DNA of 64,000 nucleotides from Streptomyces sulfonofaciens (GCF_014656295.1 NZ_BNCD01000004.1:124001-188000), one strand, 5' to 3'. Shown: positions 8,651 to 17,397, numbered from the stretch's first letter. Numbers and translations are program-made. Notes: a model not told the origin generated them from the sequence alone.

Positions 8651-9245
8651 CCGTCGACGCCAGGGGGGTGCCCACGGGGCACGGCCGGACAGCGCGGGGC
8701 GTGTGCCGGGCCCGCCCGCCGCGGGAGCAACCGGCACCCGCCTCACCCTCACCGGCGGGACGGTCACGACGTACGCCGGTCGTGTCCTCGCCGAACCCGG
8801 CCCGCGCGAGCGCACCCGGGCGGGTCGTGCCCGCCCACGGAACGGGTCCGGTCGTGCCCCAGGGGCGGGACCGTGCGCACCAAGACGCCGACGGGCTCCC
8901 CGGACTTCGACGGCGGCAGCCGTAATACGTTTCAGTCGCTCTGCAAGGGAAGCGTTTCCAGCCGCCCCGCCGCACCTCCTTCCGACCTCTTGCCCCGGGC
9001 CTCCACGGCGCCCTACCGTAACGCCCTGACGCCACGGAGTCGTCGCCGCGGTATTTGAACGTATCAATCCCCAGCCGGGCGACTGTCGTGCACGCTGTCT
9101 GCCGGACATATGTGCCGGTGACCTCCCCAGCACCACCCGGAGCCCGGAAACCGCCCCCCGCGGACTCCCGAGTTCGACCGTACGTCCCGGTTCACGCATC
9201 CACGCGACAGACACCGCGGCGCGCGCAGGGCCGCAGGAGGTTGAC
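8651..9245. other. Intergenic region upstream of the rhamnogalacturonan lyase
   Basis: No gene. The left part may be further decayed hydantoinase DNA. The right part is less GC-rich and holds three candidate sugar-regulator boxes listed separately. Confidence 0.4.
8924..9067 (+). promoter_or_regulatory. Candidate LacI-type operators before the PL11 gene
   Basis: Three boxes are visible: an ACGTTTC half-site near 8927-8933, the near-perfect dyad GGAAGCGTTTCC at 8948-8959, and TTGAACGTATCAA at 9055-9067. All have a central CG as LacI-family operators do. Pectin-degradation genes are commonly under LacI-type control, but no regulator is adjacent, so the assignment is inference. Confidence 0.4.
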
Positions 9246-11147
9246 ATGAAGCGTTTCCATACGAGGGCGGGGGCCGTCCCGGGTGCCGGCAGGCGTTCGG
9301 CACGCGCGGGCCGGCTCACTGCCGTCGCCGCTCTGGTGGCCGGCTGCACGGCGGCGCTGGCGCCACAGGCACCCGCGGCCACCACGGCCCCGACCGGGTC
9401 CGCAGCCGCGCGGGCGACCGGCGCCACGGTCACCGCGGAGCATCTGGACCACGCCCCGGTCAGCGTGCACACCAGCGCCGGCAACCTCGTGAGCTGGCGC
9501 AGGCTCGTGACCGACGCGGACGACACGGCCTTCAACGTCTACCGGGCGGGCACCACCAGGCTGACCGCGGCCCCGGTGCAGGGCGCCACGAACTTCTTCG
9601 ACCCGGGCGCGCCCGCCACCGCCGACTACACCGTCCGTCCGGTGGTGCGGGGGGTGGAGCAGTCCGCGGCGGAGCACGCGATCCCCTTCGCGGACGGCTA
9701 CCGGGACGTGCCGATCTCCCCGCCGGCCGGCGGCAGCGGCTACACGTACGAGGCCAACGACGCCTCGGTGGGCGACCTGGACGGCGACGGAGACCTCGAC
9801 TTCGTGCTGAAGTGGCAGCCGACCAACGCCAAGGACAACTCGCAGTCCGGTACCACCGGCAACACCGTCGTGGACGGCTGCACCCTGGAGGGGACCCGGC
9901 TGTGGCGCGTCGACCTCGGGCGCAACATCCGCTCGGGCGCGCACTACACGCAGTTCCAGGTCTTCGACTACGACGGCGACGGCCGGGCCGAGGTGGCGAT
10001 GAAGACCGCCGACGGCACCGTCGACGGCACCGGGAAGACCCTCGGCAGCGCCTTGGCGGACTACCGCAACTCCAGCGGCTACGTGCTCTCGGGACCCGAG
10101 TACCTGACCATGTTCGACGGCCGAACCGGCGCCGCGCTGAGCACGGTCGACTACGTGCCGCCGCGCGGCACCGTCTCGTCCTGGGGGGACGACTACGGCA
10201 ACCGCGTGGACCGCTTCCTGGCGGCCACCGCGTACGTCGACGGACAGCATCCGTCGCTGATCGAGGCACGCGGCTACTACACCCGCACCGTGATCAGCGC
10301 CTGGGACTTCTCCGGCGGCAGGCTGACCCGCCGCTGGACCTTCGACACCAGTAGCTCCACCAACTCCGGCAGGGGCTACGACGGCCAGGGCAACCACAAC
10401 CTGTCCGTCGCCGATGTCGACGGCGACGGCCGGGACGAGATCGTGTACGGCGCCATGGCCGTCGACGACAACGGCAGCGGCCTGTGGACCACGCGCAACG
10501 GGCACGGCGACGCCATGCACGTCGGCGATCTCGACCCCTCGCGTGCCGGTCTGGAGGAGTTCAAGGTGGACGAGGACTCCGCCAAGCCGTCGTCATGGAT
10601 GGCGGACGCCAGGACCGGCCAGATCCTGTGGTCGACGCCCGCGAACGGCGACAACGGCCGCGGGGTCAGCGGCGACATCTGGGCGGGCAGCCCGGGCGCC
10701 GAGTCCTGGTCGGCGGCCGCGGACGGGATGCGCGACACCAAGGGCGCCGTGGTGGGCCGCAAACCGTCCAGCACCAACTTCCTGGCCTGGTGGGACGGGG
10801 ACACCACCCGTGAACTGCTGGACGGCACCCACATCGACAAGTACGGCACCGGAGGCGACCAGCGGCTGCTGACCGCCCAGGGCGTGCACGCCGACAACGG
10901 CACCAAGGCCACTCCTGCCCTGTCCGGGGACATCCTCGGCGACTGGCGCGAGGAGGTGGTGTGGCCGACGAGCGACAACCGTGCCCTGCGCATCTACTCC
11001 ACGCCCTACACGACCGACACCCAGATCACGACACTGCTCCAGGACCGCCAGTACCGCGAGGCCCTGGCCTGGCAGAACACCGCCTACAACCAGCCGCCGC
11101 ACCCCAGCTTCCCCCTCGGCAACGGCAGGAACGCCGCCGGGCGCTGA
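9246..11147 (+). CDS. Secreted rhamnogalacturonan lyase, polysaccharide lyase family 11
   Basis: A 633-residue protein with a long basic signal peptide (RAGRLTAVAALVAGCTAALA, then APAA). The mature part has the PL11 beta-propeller with repeated calcium-binding loops DLDGDGDLDF, DYDGDGRAEV and DVDGDGRDEI, and family blocks VDLGRNIRSGAHYTQF, MKTADGTVDG and DILGDWREEVVW. It would cleave the rhamnose-galacturonate backbone of pectin by beta-elimination outside the cell. The ATG at 9246 follows a strong AGGAGG ribosome site. Length matches single-domain PL11 lyases without a carbohydrate-binding module. Confidence 0.92.
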   Translation: MKRFHTRAGAVPGAGRRSARAGRLTAVAALVAGCTAALAPQAPAATTAPTGSAAARATGATVTAEHLDHAPVSVHTSAGNLVSWRRLVTDADDTAFNVYRAGTTRLTAAPVQGATNFFDPGAPATADYTVRPVVRGVEQSAAEHAIPFADGYRDVPISPPAGGSGYTYEANDASVGDLDGDGDLDFVLKWQPTNAKDNSQSGTTGNTVVDGCTLEGTRLWRVDLGRNIRSGAHYTQFQVFDYDGDGRAEVAMKTADGTVDGTGKTLGSALADYRNSSGYVLSGPEYLTMFDGRTGAALSTVDYVPPRGTVSSWGDDYGNRVDRFLAATAYVDGQHPSLIEARGYYTRTVISAWDFSGGRLTRRWTFDTSSSTNSGRGYDGQGNHNLSVADVDGDGRDEIVYGAMAVDDNGSGLWTTRNGHGDAMHVGDLDPSRAGLEEFKVDEDSAKPSSWMADARTGQILWSTPANGDNGRGVSGDIWAGSPGAESWSAAADGMRDTKGAVVGRKPSSTNFLAWWDGDTTRELLDGTHIDKYGTGGDQRLLTAQGVHADNGTKATPALSGDILGDWREEVVWPTSDNRALRIYSTPYTTDTQITTLLQDRQYREALAWQNTAYNQPPHPSFPLGNGRNAAGR

Positions 11148-11334
11148 CCCGGCCCCGGGCGACCGGCCCGCAGGAGGCCGTCCGGTGCCCCCGACCGCCC
11201 CGTGCGGCCACGGGGGCGCCGGACGGACGGGGCCCCTGAGGGCGGCCGCTCCCGCGGTGCCGCTCCCGGGCTCCGGGTACTGTGGTCCAGCGCCCGGGTG
11301 CAAGGGAGGTGCCGTCATCGAGGCCGACCGGCTG

Positions 11335-12261
11335 GTGTCCGCACTCGCTCCCTGGGACGTGCCCGTCGAGTCCGTCGAGGGCCTCGCAGGAGGCTGGAAC
11401 TCGACCACCTGGCTGGTGCGTACGGCCGGTGCGCACGAGCCCGCGTGGTACGTGGCCAAGCTGGCCGACGGCGAGGACGCCGACGCCTTCCGCGGCGGAC
11501 TGCGGGTGGCCGGCCTCGCGGCTTCCCACTCCCTGCGCACCGGAGCGCCCGTGGCCACGCAGGACGGCCGGTGGGCCGTGGAACTGCCGGAGGGCACGCT
11601 GGCCCTGCTGCGGTACGTTCCCGGGCGCTCGCCCTCGGCCTCGTCCCGGTCCGACATGCGGCGTGCGGGGCGCACACTGGCCCGGGCCCACCTGGCACTG
11701 CTGGACGGCGGGCCCGCGGTGAGCGCTCAGCACGCCTGGCCGTGGCGCTGGGCCGACGACTGCCTGCGGACGTTGCCCATGGCGCCCGGACTTCGCGGTG
11801 CGGCGGCCCGCGCGCTGCGCGAGGCCCGCGACATCACGGCCCGTACGCCGCTGCGCCGGGGGGTGGTGCACGGCGACCCCGGCCTCGACGCCTTCCGGCT
11901 GGATGACGGGGCACCGGAACACGATGGCCTCATCGACTGGGCGGCGGCCATGGAAGCGCCCCTGCTCTACGATCTCGCCGCCGTAGCGGTCGTGACGCGC
12001 GGCACCCCGCGGTCGGCGGCGCCGTTCATGACCGGTTACCGCGAACTGGTGCCCCAGATCCGCGGTGAACTGCGCCACCTCGATGCCTTCGTCAGGCTGC
12101 GGTGGATGTGCCACGCGTTCTACTTCGCCGCCCGCCACGAGCGCGGGATCACCCGGGGCGCCACGGCAGAGGAGAACGTGAGGGGCCTCGCCGAGGCGTA
12201 CGCGGGTCTGACGGACCGGGGCGGCGGCCCGGCCCCGGGGTCCGCCCCGACGCGGGGCTGA
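11335..12261 (+). CDS. Aminoglycoside phosphotransferase-fold kinase-like protein
   Basis: About 308 residues of APH/choline-kinase fold: nucleotide-loop GGWNSTTWLV, WYVAKLAD (ATP-binding Lys), the catalytic loop VVHGDPGLDAF and the metal-binding LIDWAAAME. The substrate is unknown; such genes are common in Streptomyces and rarely shown to give resistance. The start is uncertain. The ribosome site AAGGGAGG at 11303-11310 points to about 11314-11317, where GTC ATC is found instead of GTG or ATG. In-frame alternatives are GTG 11335, chosen here, and GTG 11257. Confidence 0.75.
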   Translation: MSALAPWDVPVESVEGLAGGWNSTTWLVRTAGAHEPAWYVAKLADGEDADAFRGGLRVAGLAASHSLRTGAPVATQDGRWAVELPEGTLALLRYVPGRSPSASSRSDMRRAGRTLARAHLALLDGGPAVSAQHAWPWRWADDCLRTLPMAPGLRGAAARALREARDITARTPLRRGVVHGDPGLDAFRLDDGAPEHDGLIDWAAAMEAPLLYDLAAVAVVTRGTPRSAAPFMTGYRELVPQIRGELRHLDAFVRLRWMCHAFYFAARHERGITRGATAEENVRGLAEAYAGLTDRGGGPAPGSAPTRG

Positions 12262-12322
12262 AGCGCCGGTCGTGCCGCCGGCCAGGCCGCCCGGCCGGTG
12301 CCGGCCGGAGGGCGGGCGGCGC

Positions 12323-13828
12323 TCACTCCTCCGGGGCCGGCCTCTGAAGCGGGTCCGCGGGCCGCCCGCCGCCCGGCCCTCCCGCCTGGGCCTCCAGCGG
12401 CGGCGCGTGGACGCTGCAGCACACCTTGCACTGCGGGTGCGGTTTGCCGGCGTCCTCGGGCCGGCGCACCCGCCACACCGCGATCAGCGCGCCCACCACC
12501 AGGACCCCCGCACAGATCGGCATCGCGCGCTGGAAGACGGCGTCGAACTGCGTCGCCGAGCGGTACGCCTGCGGGCCCGCGCCCGCCAGCAGCGGCAGCG
12601 CCGCCACCGCGAGCAGACCGGCCGCCCGCGCCACCGCGTTGTTGACGCCGCTGGCGATGCCGGCGTGCGCGGTGTCCACCGACGCCAGCACGGTCGCCGT
12701 CAGCGGCGCCACCAGCGTGACCATGCCGAGCCCCAGCACCAGCAGCGCGGGCAGCACATCGGTCGGGTACGAGGTGTGCGGTCCGACGCGCAGGATCAGC
12801 AGGATGCCCGCCGCGCAGAACAGCGGGCCCGCGGTGAGCGGGATGCGCGGGCCGATGCGCTCGCCGAGCTCGCCCGACTTCGCCGAGAACAGCAGTATGA
12901 GCGTGGTGGTCGGCAGCAGCGCGATCCCGGCCTCCAGCGGCGAGTAGCCCGCCACCACCTGGAGCTGGAGCGCGACGAAGAAGAAGAACCCGCCGAAGGC
13001 GGCGTAGACGCACACCGTCACCAGATTGACGGCGGTGAACAGCCGGGAGCGGAACAGCGAGGGCGGCAGCATGGGGTCGGACCGGCGCCGCTCGACCTGG
13101 ACGAACGCCGCGCCCGCCACGACCCCGGCGACACCCGCCCAGACCTGTGGCGCGATCAGGCCGTACGTCACCAGCACCAGGGCCGCCGCGCCGAGCGCGG
13201 CGCCCAGGACGTCGAAGCGGCCGTGCGCTCCCGGGTCGCGGGACTCCGGCACGTGCCGCAGCGCGATGGGCACGCACACCAGCGCCAGCGGCACGTTCAG
13301 CAGGAACACCCACCGCCAGCCGGGTCCGTCGACCAGCCATCCGCCGACGAACGGCCCGATCGCGGCCCCCACTCCGCCGAGTCCCGACCACAGGCCCACC
13401 GCCCGGGACCGGTCGTCGGGGTGGAAACTGGCCTGGATGAGGGCGAGCGAGCCGGGTGTGAGCAGGGCACCGCCGATGCCCTGGAGCGCGCGGGCGATGA
13501 CCAGCACGGTGTCGTCGGGCGTCACCCCGCACAGCAGTGAGCCGGCGGCGAACCACACCACGCCCACCATGAAGACCCGCCGCCGCCCGAGGCGGTCGCC
13601 CAGTGCCCCGCCCAGCAGGATCAGTCCGGCCAGCGTCAGCAGGTAGGCGTTGACGATCCACTGGAGCACGGCCACGTCGGCGCCCAGGTCCCGGCCGATC
13701 CGCGGCAGCGCCACGTTGACGACCGTCGAGTCGAGCAGCGCCATGCTGGAGCCGAGCACCGTGGTCGTGACCACCCAGCGACCCGTGGCGGTGGAGAGCC
13801 TGATGGCGCCCGGGCTGTTGTCGTCCAT
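12323..13828 (-). CDS. MFS transporter, DHA2 (EmrB/QacA) drug-exporter type
   Basis: A 501-residue membrane protein with about 14 hydrophobic segments. DHA2 signatures: SSMALLDSTVVNVALPRI in the first helix, motif A GGALGDRLGRRRVF between helices 2 and 3, and ARALQGIGGALLTPGSLALI (motif B). A Cys-rich tail (CKVCCSVH) follows the last helix. It would export hydrophobic compounds with proton antiport. The ATG at 13828 starts directly before the first helix. It converges on the phosphotransferase gene, ends 61 bases apart. No TetR or MarR gene is adjacent. Confidence 0.88.
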   Translation of the reverse strand: MDDNSPGAIRLSTATGRWVVTTTVLGSSMALLDSTVVNVALPRIGRDLGADVAVLQWIVNAYLLTLAGLILLGGALGDRLGRRRVFMVGVVWFAAGSLLCGVTPDDTVLVIARALQGIGGALLTPGSLALIQASFHPDDRSRAVGLWSGLGGVGAAIGPFVGGWLVDGPGWRWVFLLNVPLALVCVPIALRHVPESRDPGAHGRFDVLGAALGAAALVLVTYGLIAPQVWAGVAGVVAGAAFVQVERRRSDPMLPPSLFRSRLFTAVNLVTVCVYAAFGGFFFFVALQLQVVAGYSPLEAGIALLPTTTLILLFSAKSGELGERIGPRIPLTAGPLFCAAGILLILRVGPHTSYPTDVLPALLVLGLGMVTLVAPLTATVLASVDTAHAGIASGVNNAVARAAGLLAVAALPLLAGAGPQAYRSATQFDAVFQRAMPICAGVLVVGALIAVWRVRRPEDAGKPHPQCKVCCSVHAPPLEAQAGGPGGGRPADPLQRPAPEE

Positions 13829-13987
13829 GCCCGGATCATTCCAGCAGAGCGGGCCCCGCATGCAATCGTCACCGCGACCGCCACGGAGGCCGTCCCCGAG
13901 CCCGCTCGGCATTCCCGCCCGAGCTGCGGCCGAGGCCACCGCCCGGCGGGGACGGCGCCGCGGTGGGCCAGGCCGGCCCGGCCGCGG

Positions 13988-14383
13988 CTACCCGCCCGTC
14001 TCCAGCGACCAGGACGGCACCACGCCGGCGATATGGCAGGTGAGGAAGTACAGCGGAATGGGCGGTGTGTACGGCGAGCCGCCGCGCGGGCGGTGGACCA
14101 GGCGCGGGGCCTCGGGCGCGGGGCCCGGGTTCGGGGCGTCCAGACAGCCGTCCACCGCGTACCGCGTGAACCGCGGCCAACTGACATCGATGTCCGAGCC
14201 GGCCGGCACGATCCACCACCAGTGGCCGGACCAGGCGAAGACGCAGCCCACCGCGGGCAGGCACCTGACGATGCGCCGGCCGTGTTCCGCCGGTATGCCG
14301 ACCGCGTCGTAGCCCAGGCTGGCCGAGAGCGGTGCCGGGATGGTCAGGCGTGTGCGGTTGCCGCACTGGAGGAGCTGAGTCAT
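13988..14383 (-). CDS. Conserved Streptomyces hypothetical protein
   Basis: A 131-residue protein beginning MTQLLQCGNRTRL. It has a Trp-rich centre (FAWSGHWWWIVPAGSD) and a proline-rich C-terminus. No domain is recognised. Its ATG overlaps the stop of the upstream ATPase gene by 4 bases (ATGA), so it is translated with it and belongs to the same regulatory cluster. In similar clusters a small hypothetical gene of this size sits next to the RsbW-like ATPase; its function is unknown. Confidence 0.75.
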   Translation of the reverse strand: MTQLLQCGNRTRLTIPAPLSASLGYDAVGIPAEHGRRIVRCLPAVGCVFAWSGHWWWIVPAGSDIDVSWPRFTRYAVDGCLDAPNPGPAPEAPRLVHRPRGGSPYTPPIPLYFLTCHIAGVVPSWSLETGG

Positions 14384-14946
14384 GGGCGATCGCAATCGGG
14401 GACGGTGCTGCGTTCCACGGGACGGGACCTTCGGGGCGGGTGGGGGACGAGCCCGGGGAGGGGCGCGGCGGACCGGTCCGGTCCGCACGCGGGGGGAGCG
14501 GACGGTGTCGCGAGCTCCGCCCACACGGTCCGCCCGGCGGCGCCCGGGCCCTCCCTGACGCCCCAGGCACTGCTCAGCACACCGACGAGGAGAAGACCCC
14601 GGCCGCACTGGTCGTCGGGGCCCGGCGTGCGGGGCAGCGGGGCGCTCGCGCCGCTGCCCTGGTCCTCGACCTCGATGCGCAGGCACCTGCTGCCGGCGTG
14701 CACCCGGCACACCACCTGGTCACCGGGGGTGTGGGCGATGGCGTTGGTGACCAACTCGGAGATGACCAGGGCGGCGTCGTCGCACACCTCGGCACCGATC
14801 CGCCACTCCCGCAGCAGCCGGCACACACCGGCACGGGCTCTTCCGACCGAGGGGAGCACTGCCGGCAGGCGGAGCGCGAGGGCCCGGTGCAGGGAGTTTC
14901 CCCGGGGCGCGGAGACCGACGGTGCGGGGTGGGCGGGGGGAGCCAC
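14380..14946 (-). CDS. ATP-binding anti-sigma-factor-like regulator (HATPase_c_2)
   Basis: A 188-residue GHKL-fold protein. The N box is VISELVTNAIAHT, the middle strand IEVEDQGSG, and the G2 box GRGLLLVGVLSSAWGV. These place it with the RsbW/SpoIIAB-like ATPases that Streptomyces carries in large numbers, usually without an adjacent sigma-factor gene. The GTG at 14946 was chosen because GAAGGAAAGG precedes it; the frame extends to 14997 without a ribosome site. It is divergent from the XRE gene, sharing the operator-rich interval. Confidence 0.82.
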   Translation of the reverse strand: MAPPAHPAPSVSAPRGNSLHRALALRLPAVLPSVGRARAGVCRLLREWRIGAEVCDDAALVISELVTNAIAHTPGDQVVCRVHAGSRCLRIEVEDQGSGASAPLPRTPGPDDQCGRGLLLVGVLSSAWGVREGPGAAGRTVWAELATPSAPPACGPDRSAAPLPGLVPHPPRRSRPVERSTVPDCDRP

Positions 14947-15315
14947 GTCTGATGCCTTTCCTTCGCCGGCACACCGGGTGCGGTGCTGGGTCCGCACCGC
15001 CCGGTGGCTTCCCTGCGGACCCGCAAGCGCGGCGCCGTCGCGTCCGGTCCGCCTCGCGGTCGGCGGCCGGGGCGGCCGCCTCCGCCGGGGCGACTGCGGC
15101 CCGGAACGGTGCCGGGTCGCCGTGACGGTCCCTCACTTCGCTCGTACTGCCGGTCCTTGTCACCAGGCGGTGACAGTAAGTCCACTGTGCCACCTGCAAT
15201 GAGCGAGCTGCAATAGATAGATTGCAAATTGCAAGTCGATAGGTGCATGCTGCATCGGGCAACGGGTGATCGTGACAGACTGCGACCGCGGTACCCGGGC
15301 GCAAGGAGGTGGCAC
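14947..15315. other. Divergent regulatory interval
   Basis: 369 bases between the RsbW-like and XRE genes. The left two-thirds is featureless GC-rich DNA; the right third (15190-15260) is unusually AT-rich and carries the TGCAA array described separately. Confidence 0.7.
15195..15234 (+). promoter_or_regulatory. TGCAA operator array upstream of the XRE regulator
   Basis: Four TGCAA-type elements lie within 40 bases: TGCAAT at 15195-15200 and again at 15209-15214, then TTGCAA at 15222-15227 and TTGCAA at 15229-15234. They form two dyads: TGCAAT-AGATAG-ATTGCA (15209-15226) and TTGCAA-A-TTGCAA (15222-15234). Repeats of this order are far beyond chance in DNA of this composition. A likely site for the adjacent XRE protein controlling both directions (inference). 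Confidence 0.65.
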
Positions 15316-16191
15316 GTGACGGCGGAAACCGCATGGGGCGGTGCTCCACCCGTCCTGCGCATGATCCTCGGCCGGCAACTGGAGGAGCTGCGGACCGCTG
15401 CCGGTCTGACGTACGAACAGGCAGGGGCGGCCATCGGGGTCAGCCATTCGACGATCCGCAGGCTGGAGGCCGCGAAAGTGGCCCGGTTCAGGCTGGCCGA
15501 CGTCGAAAAGCTCCTGCAGACGTACGGGGTCACGGACCATCACGAGATCGACACCTTCCTCCAGTCGGTCCGCGAGGCCAACAAGCAGGGCTGGTGGCAC
15601 ACCTACCGCGATGTGATGCCGGACTGGTTCGCCGCCTACCTCAGCCTGGAGCAGGCGGCCCTGCAGATCCGGGCCTACGAGGCGCAGTTCGTGCACGGCC
15701 TGCTGCAGACGGAGAGTTACGCCCGCGCCCTGCTCGGCGCCGGCAATCCGCATGCCCCCGCGGCCGCCACGGAACGCAGGGTCGCCCTGCGCATGCACCG
15801 CCAGGAACTGCTGTCCCGAAAGGTGCCTCCGCGGCTGTGGGTCGTGATGGACGAGACCGTGCTGAGGTGGCCGGTGGGTGGCGCCGCGGTGATGCGCGAG
15901 CAGGTCGACCACCTGATCGAGGTCAACCGGCTGCCCCATGTGACCCTGCAGATCATGCCGTTCGAGAACGGCCCGCACCCGGCGATGCGCGCCGGCGCGT
16001 TCCATGTCTTCCGGTTCAAGGCCTCCGAGCTGCCGGACATCGTCTACCTCAACGGCCTCGTCGGGGCCGTCTACCTGGACAAGGAGGACGACGTGGTGGT
16101 GTACCGCGAGGCCCTGGACCGGCTGGGCGCCCAGTCGGTGCCCGCCAGCAAGACCGAGGCCCTCCTCGGCGCAATTCGCAAGGAGTTCTGA
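15316..16191 (+). CDS. XRE-family regulator with DUF5753 (WhiJ-like)
   Basis: A 291-residue protein: an N-terminal helix-turn-helix (about residues 15-70, TYEQAGAAIGVSHSTIRRLE), then the DUF5753 domain with the family blocks QAALQIRAYEAQFVHGLLQT, MRMHRQ-like RMHRQELL, LWVVMDETVL, REQVDHLIE and LQIMPFE. Proteins of this type pair with DUF397 proteins and include WhiJ, which affects aerial development in S. coelicolor. The GTG at 15316 follows AAGGAGGT. The DUF397 gene starts one base after the stop, so the two are co-translated. Confidence 0.9.
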   Translation: MTAETAWGGAPPVLRMILGRQLEELRTAAGLTYEQAGAAIGVSHSTIRRLEAAKVARFRLADVEKLLQTYGVTDHHEIDTFLQSVREANKQGWWHTYRDVMPDWFAAYLSLEQAALQIRAYEAQFVHGLLQTESYARALLGAGNPHAPAAATERRVALRMHRQELLSRKVPPRLWVVMDETVLRWPVGGAAVMREQVDHLIEVNRLPHVTLQIMPFENGPHPAMRAGAFHVFRFKASELPDIVYLNGLVGAVYLDKEDDVVVYREALDRLGAQSVPASKTEALLGAIRKEF

Positions 16192-16428
16192 GTGCACCAC
16201 CACATACGCAACGGCATGCCGTCCCGGGACCTCGGCGCGCAGGGCTGGCACAAGCCGTGGAGCGACGACGCGGGCGGGGCGTGCGTCGAGGCGAAGAAGC
16301 TGGGCGACGGGCGCGTCGCGCTGCGCCAGTCGGCCGACCCGGACAGCCCGGCGCTGATCTTCACGCCGAGGGAGATGTCCAGCTTCGTGGCGGGCGTGAA
16401 GGACGGCGACGCCGACTTCCTGTGCTAG
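16192..16428 (+). CDS. DUF397 small protein, partner of the XRE regulator
   Basis: A 78-residue protein with the DUF397 pattern: WHKPWSDDAGGACVEA near the middle, VALRQSADPDSPALIF, then FTPREMSSFVAGVKDGDADF at the C-terminus. DUF397 proteins are encoded directly after XRE/DUF5753 genes in Streptomyces and are thought to modulate them, possibly in an antitoxin-like manner. The GTG at 16192 directly abuts the upstream TGA. It is followed by two strong hairpins. Confidence 0.9.
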   Translation: MHHHIRNGMPSRDLGAQGWHKPWSDDAGGACVEAKKLGDGRVALRQSADPDSPALIFTPREMSSFVAGVKDGDADFLC

Positions 16429-16436
16429 CACCCGGT

Positions 16437-16493
16437 CCCGGGCCGTGCCGCGGCCCGGGGCCCCACCCTCCCCCGTGCCGCACGGCACGGGGG
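16437..16493 (+). terminator. Tandem terminator hairpins after DUF397
   Basis: Two stems occur in a row: CCCGGGCCG / CGGCCCGGG (16437-16459, 5-base loop) and CCCCCGTGCCG / CGGCACGGGGG (16470-16493). They probably separate the XRE-DUF397 transcript from the methyltransferase gene. No U-tract, as usual in Streptomyces. Confidence 0.65.
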
Positions 16494-16537
16494 GTATCGG
16501 ACACCACAGCCTGACGAACCTGATGGGAGGGGCGGCG

Positions 16538-17353
16538 TTGCGAGACAACGGATGGCCGGCCGACCGAATCGACACCGAGAGCGCGCACTCGGCGCGCATC
16601 TACGACTACATCCTCGGTGGCAAGGACTACTACCCGGCCGACAAGGAGGCGGGTGACGCCATGGCCCACGAGTGGCCGGCGCTGCCCGTCCACATGCGGG
16701 CCAACCGCGACTGGATGCACCGGGCCGTGCGCTATCTGGCGTGCGAGGCCGGGGTCCGCCAGTTCCTCGACATCGGCACCGGCATCCCCACCTCACCGAA
16801 CCTGCACGAGATCGCGCAGGCCGTCGCCCCGGACTCCCGTGTCGTCTACGTCGACAACGATCCCATCGTCCTCACCCTCTCCCAGGGCCTGCTCAGCAGC
16901 ACCGCCGAGGGCAGGACGGCGTACGTCGAGGCGGACATGCGCGATCCCGCCGCGATACTCGGCGCGCCCGAACTGCGCGACACCCTCGACCTGGACCGGC
17001 CGGTCGCGCTGACGGTGATCGCCATCGTGCACTTCGTCCTGGACAAGGACGACGCCCGGGGGATCGTCAGCCGGCTGATGGAGCCGCTGCCGTCCGGCAG
17101 CTATCTGGCGATGTCCATCGGCACCGCCGACTTCGCTCCCGACGAGGTGGCCCGCGTCGCCCGCGAGTACGCCGCGCGCAACATGCCGATGCGGCTGCGC
17201 ACGCACGCCGAGGCCGAGCAGTTCTTCGACGGCCTCGACCTGGTCGACCCGGGCGTCGTACAGGTCCACAAGTGGCACCCGGACGGCACCGGCACCGAGC
17301 GGATCAGGGACGAGGACATCGCCATGTACGGTGCGCTCGCCCGCAAGCCGTAG
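16538..17353 (+). CDS. DUF574 / SAM-dependent methyltransferase (second copy)
   Basis: A 271-residue paralogue of the protein at 3796. Blocks: RIDTESAHSARIYDYILGGK, FLDIGTGIPTSPNLHE (SAM site), VVYVDNDPIV, and GLDLVDPGVVQVHKWHPD. The start TTG at 16538 is preferred: GGGAGGGG lies 6 bases upstream and it leaves the same N-terminal spacing before RIDT as in the other copy. An in-frame ATG at 16523 lacks a ribosome site. It lies beside the XRE/DUF397 pair, a recurring Streptomyces arrangement. Substrate unknown. Confidence 0.85.
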   Translation: MRDNGWPADRIDTESAHSARIYDYILGGKDYYPADKEAGDAMAHEWPALPVHMRANRDWMHRAVRYLACEAGVRQFLDIGTGIPTSPNLHEIAQAVAPDSRVVYVDNDPIVLTLSQGLLSSTAEGRTAYVEADMRDPAAILGAPELRDTLDLDRPVALTVIAIVHFVLDKDDARGIVSRLMEPLPSGSYLAMSIGTADFAPDEVARVAREYAARNMPMRLRTHAEAEQFFDGLDLVDPGVVQVHKWHPDGTGTERIRDEDIAMYGALARKP

Positions 17354-17369
17354 CGCGCGCCCTGGAGAG

Positions 17370-17397
17370 CCCCTGTTTCCGGCAGCCGGAAGCGGGG
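17370..17397 (+). terminator. Terminator hairpin after the DUF574 gene
   Basis: CCCCTGTTTCCGG and CCGGAAGCGGGG form a 12-13 bp stem (two G-U pairs) with a CAG loop, 17 bases after the stop codon. Confidence 0.7.
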
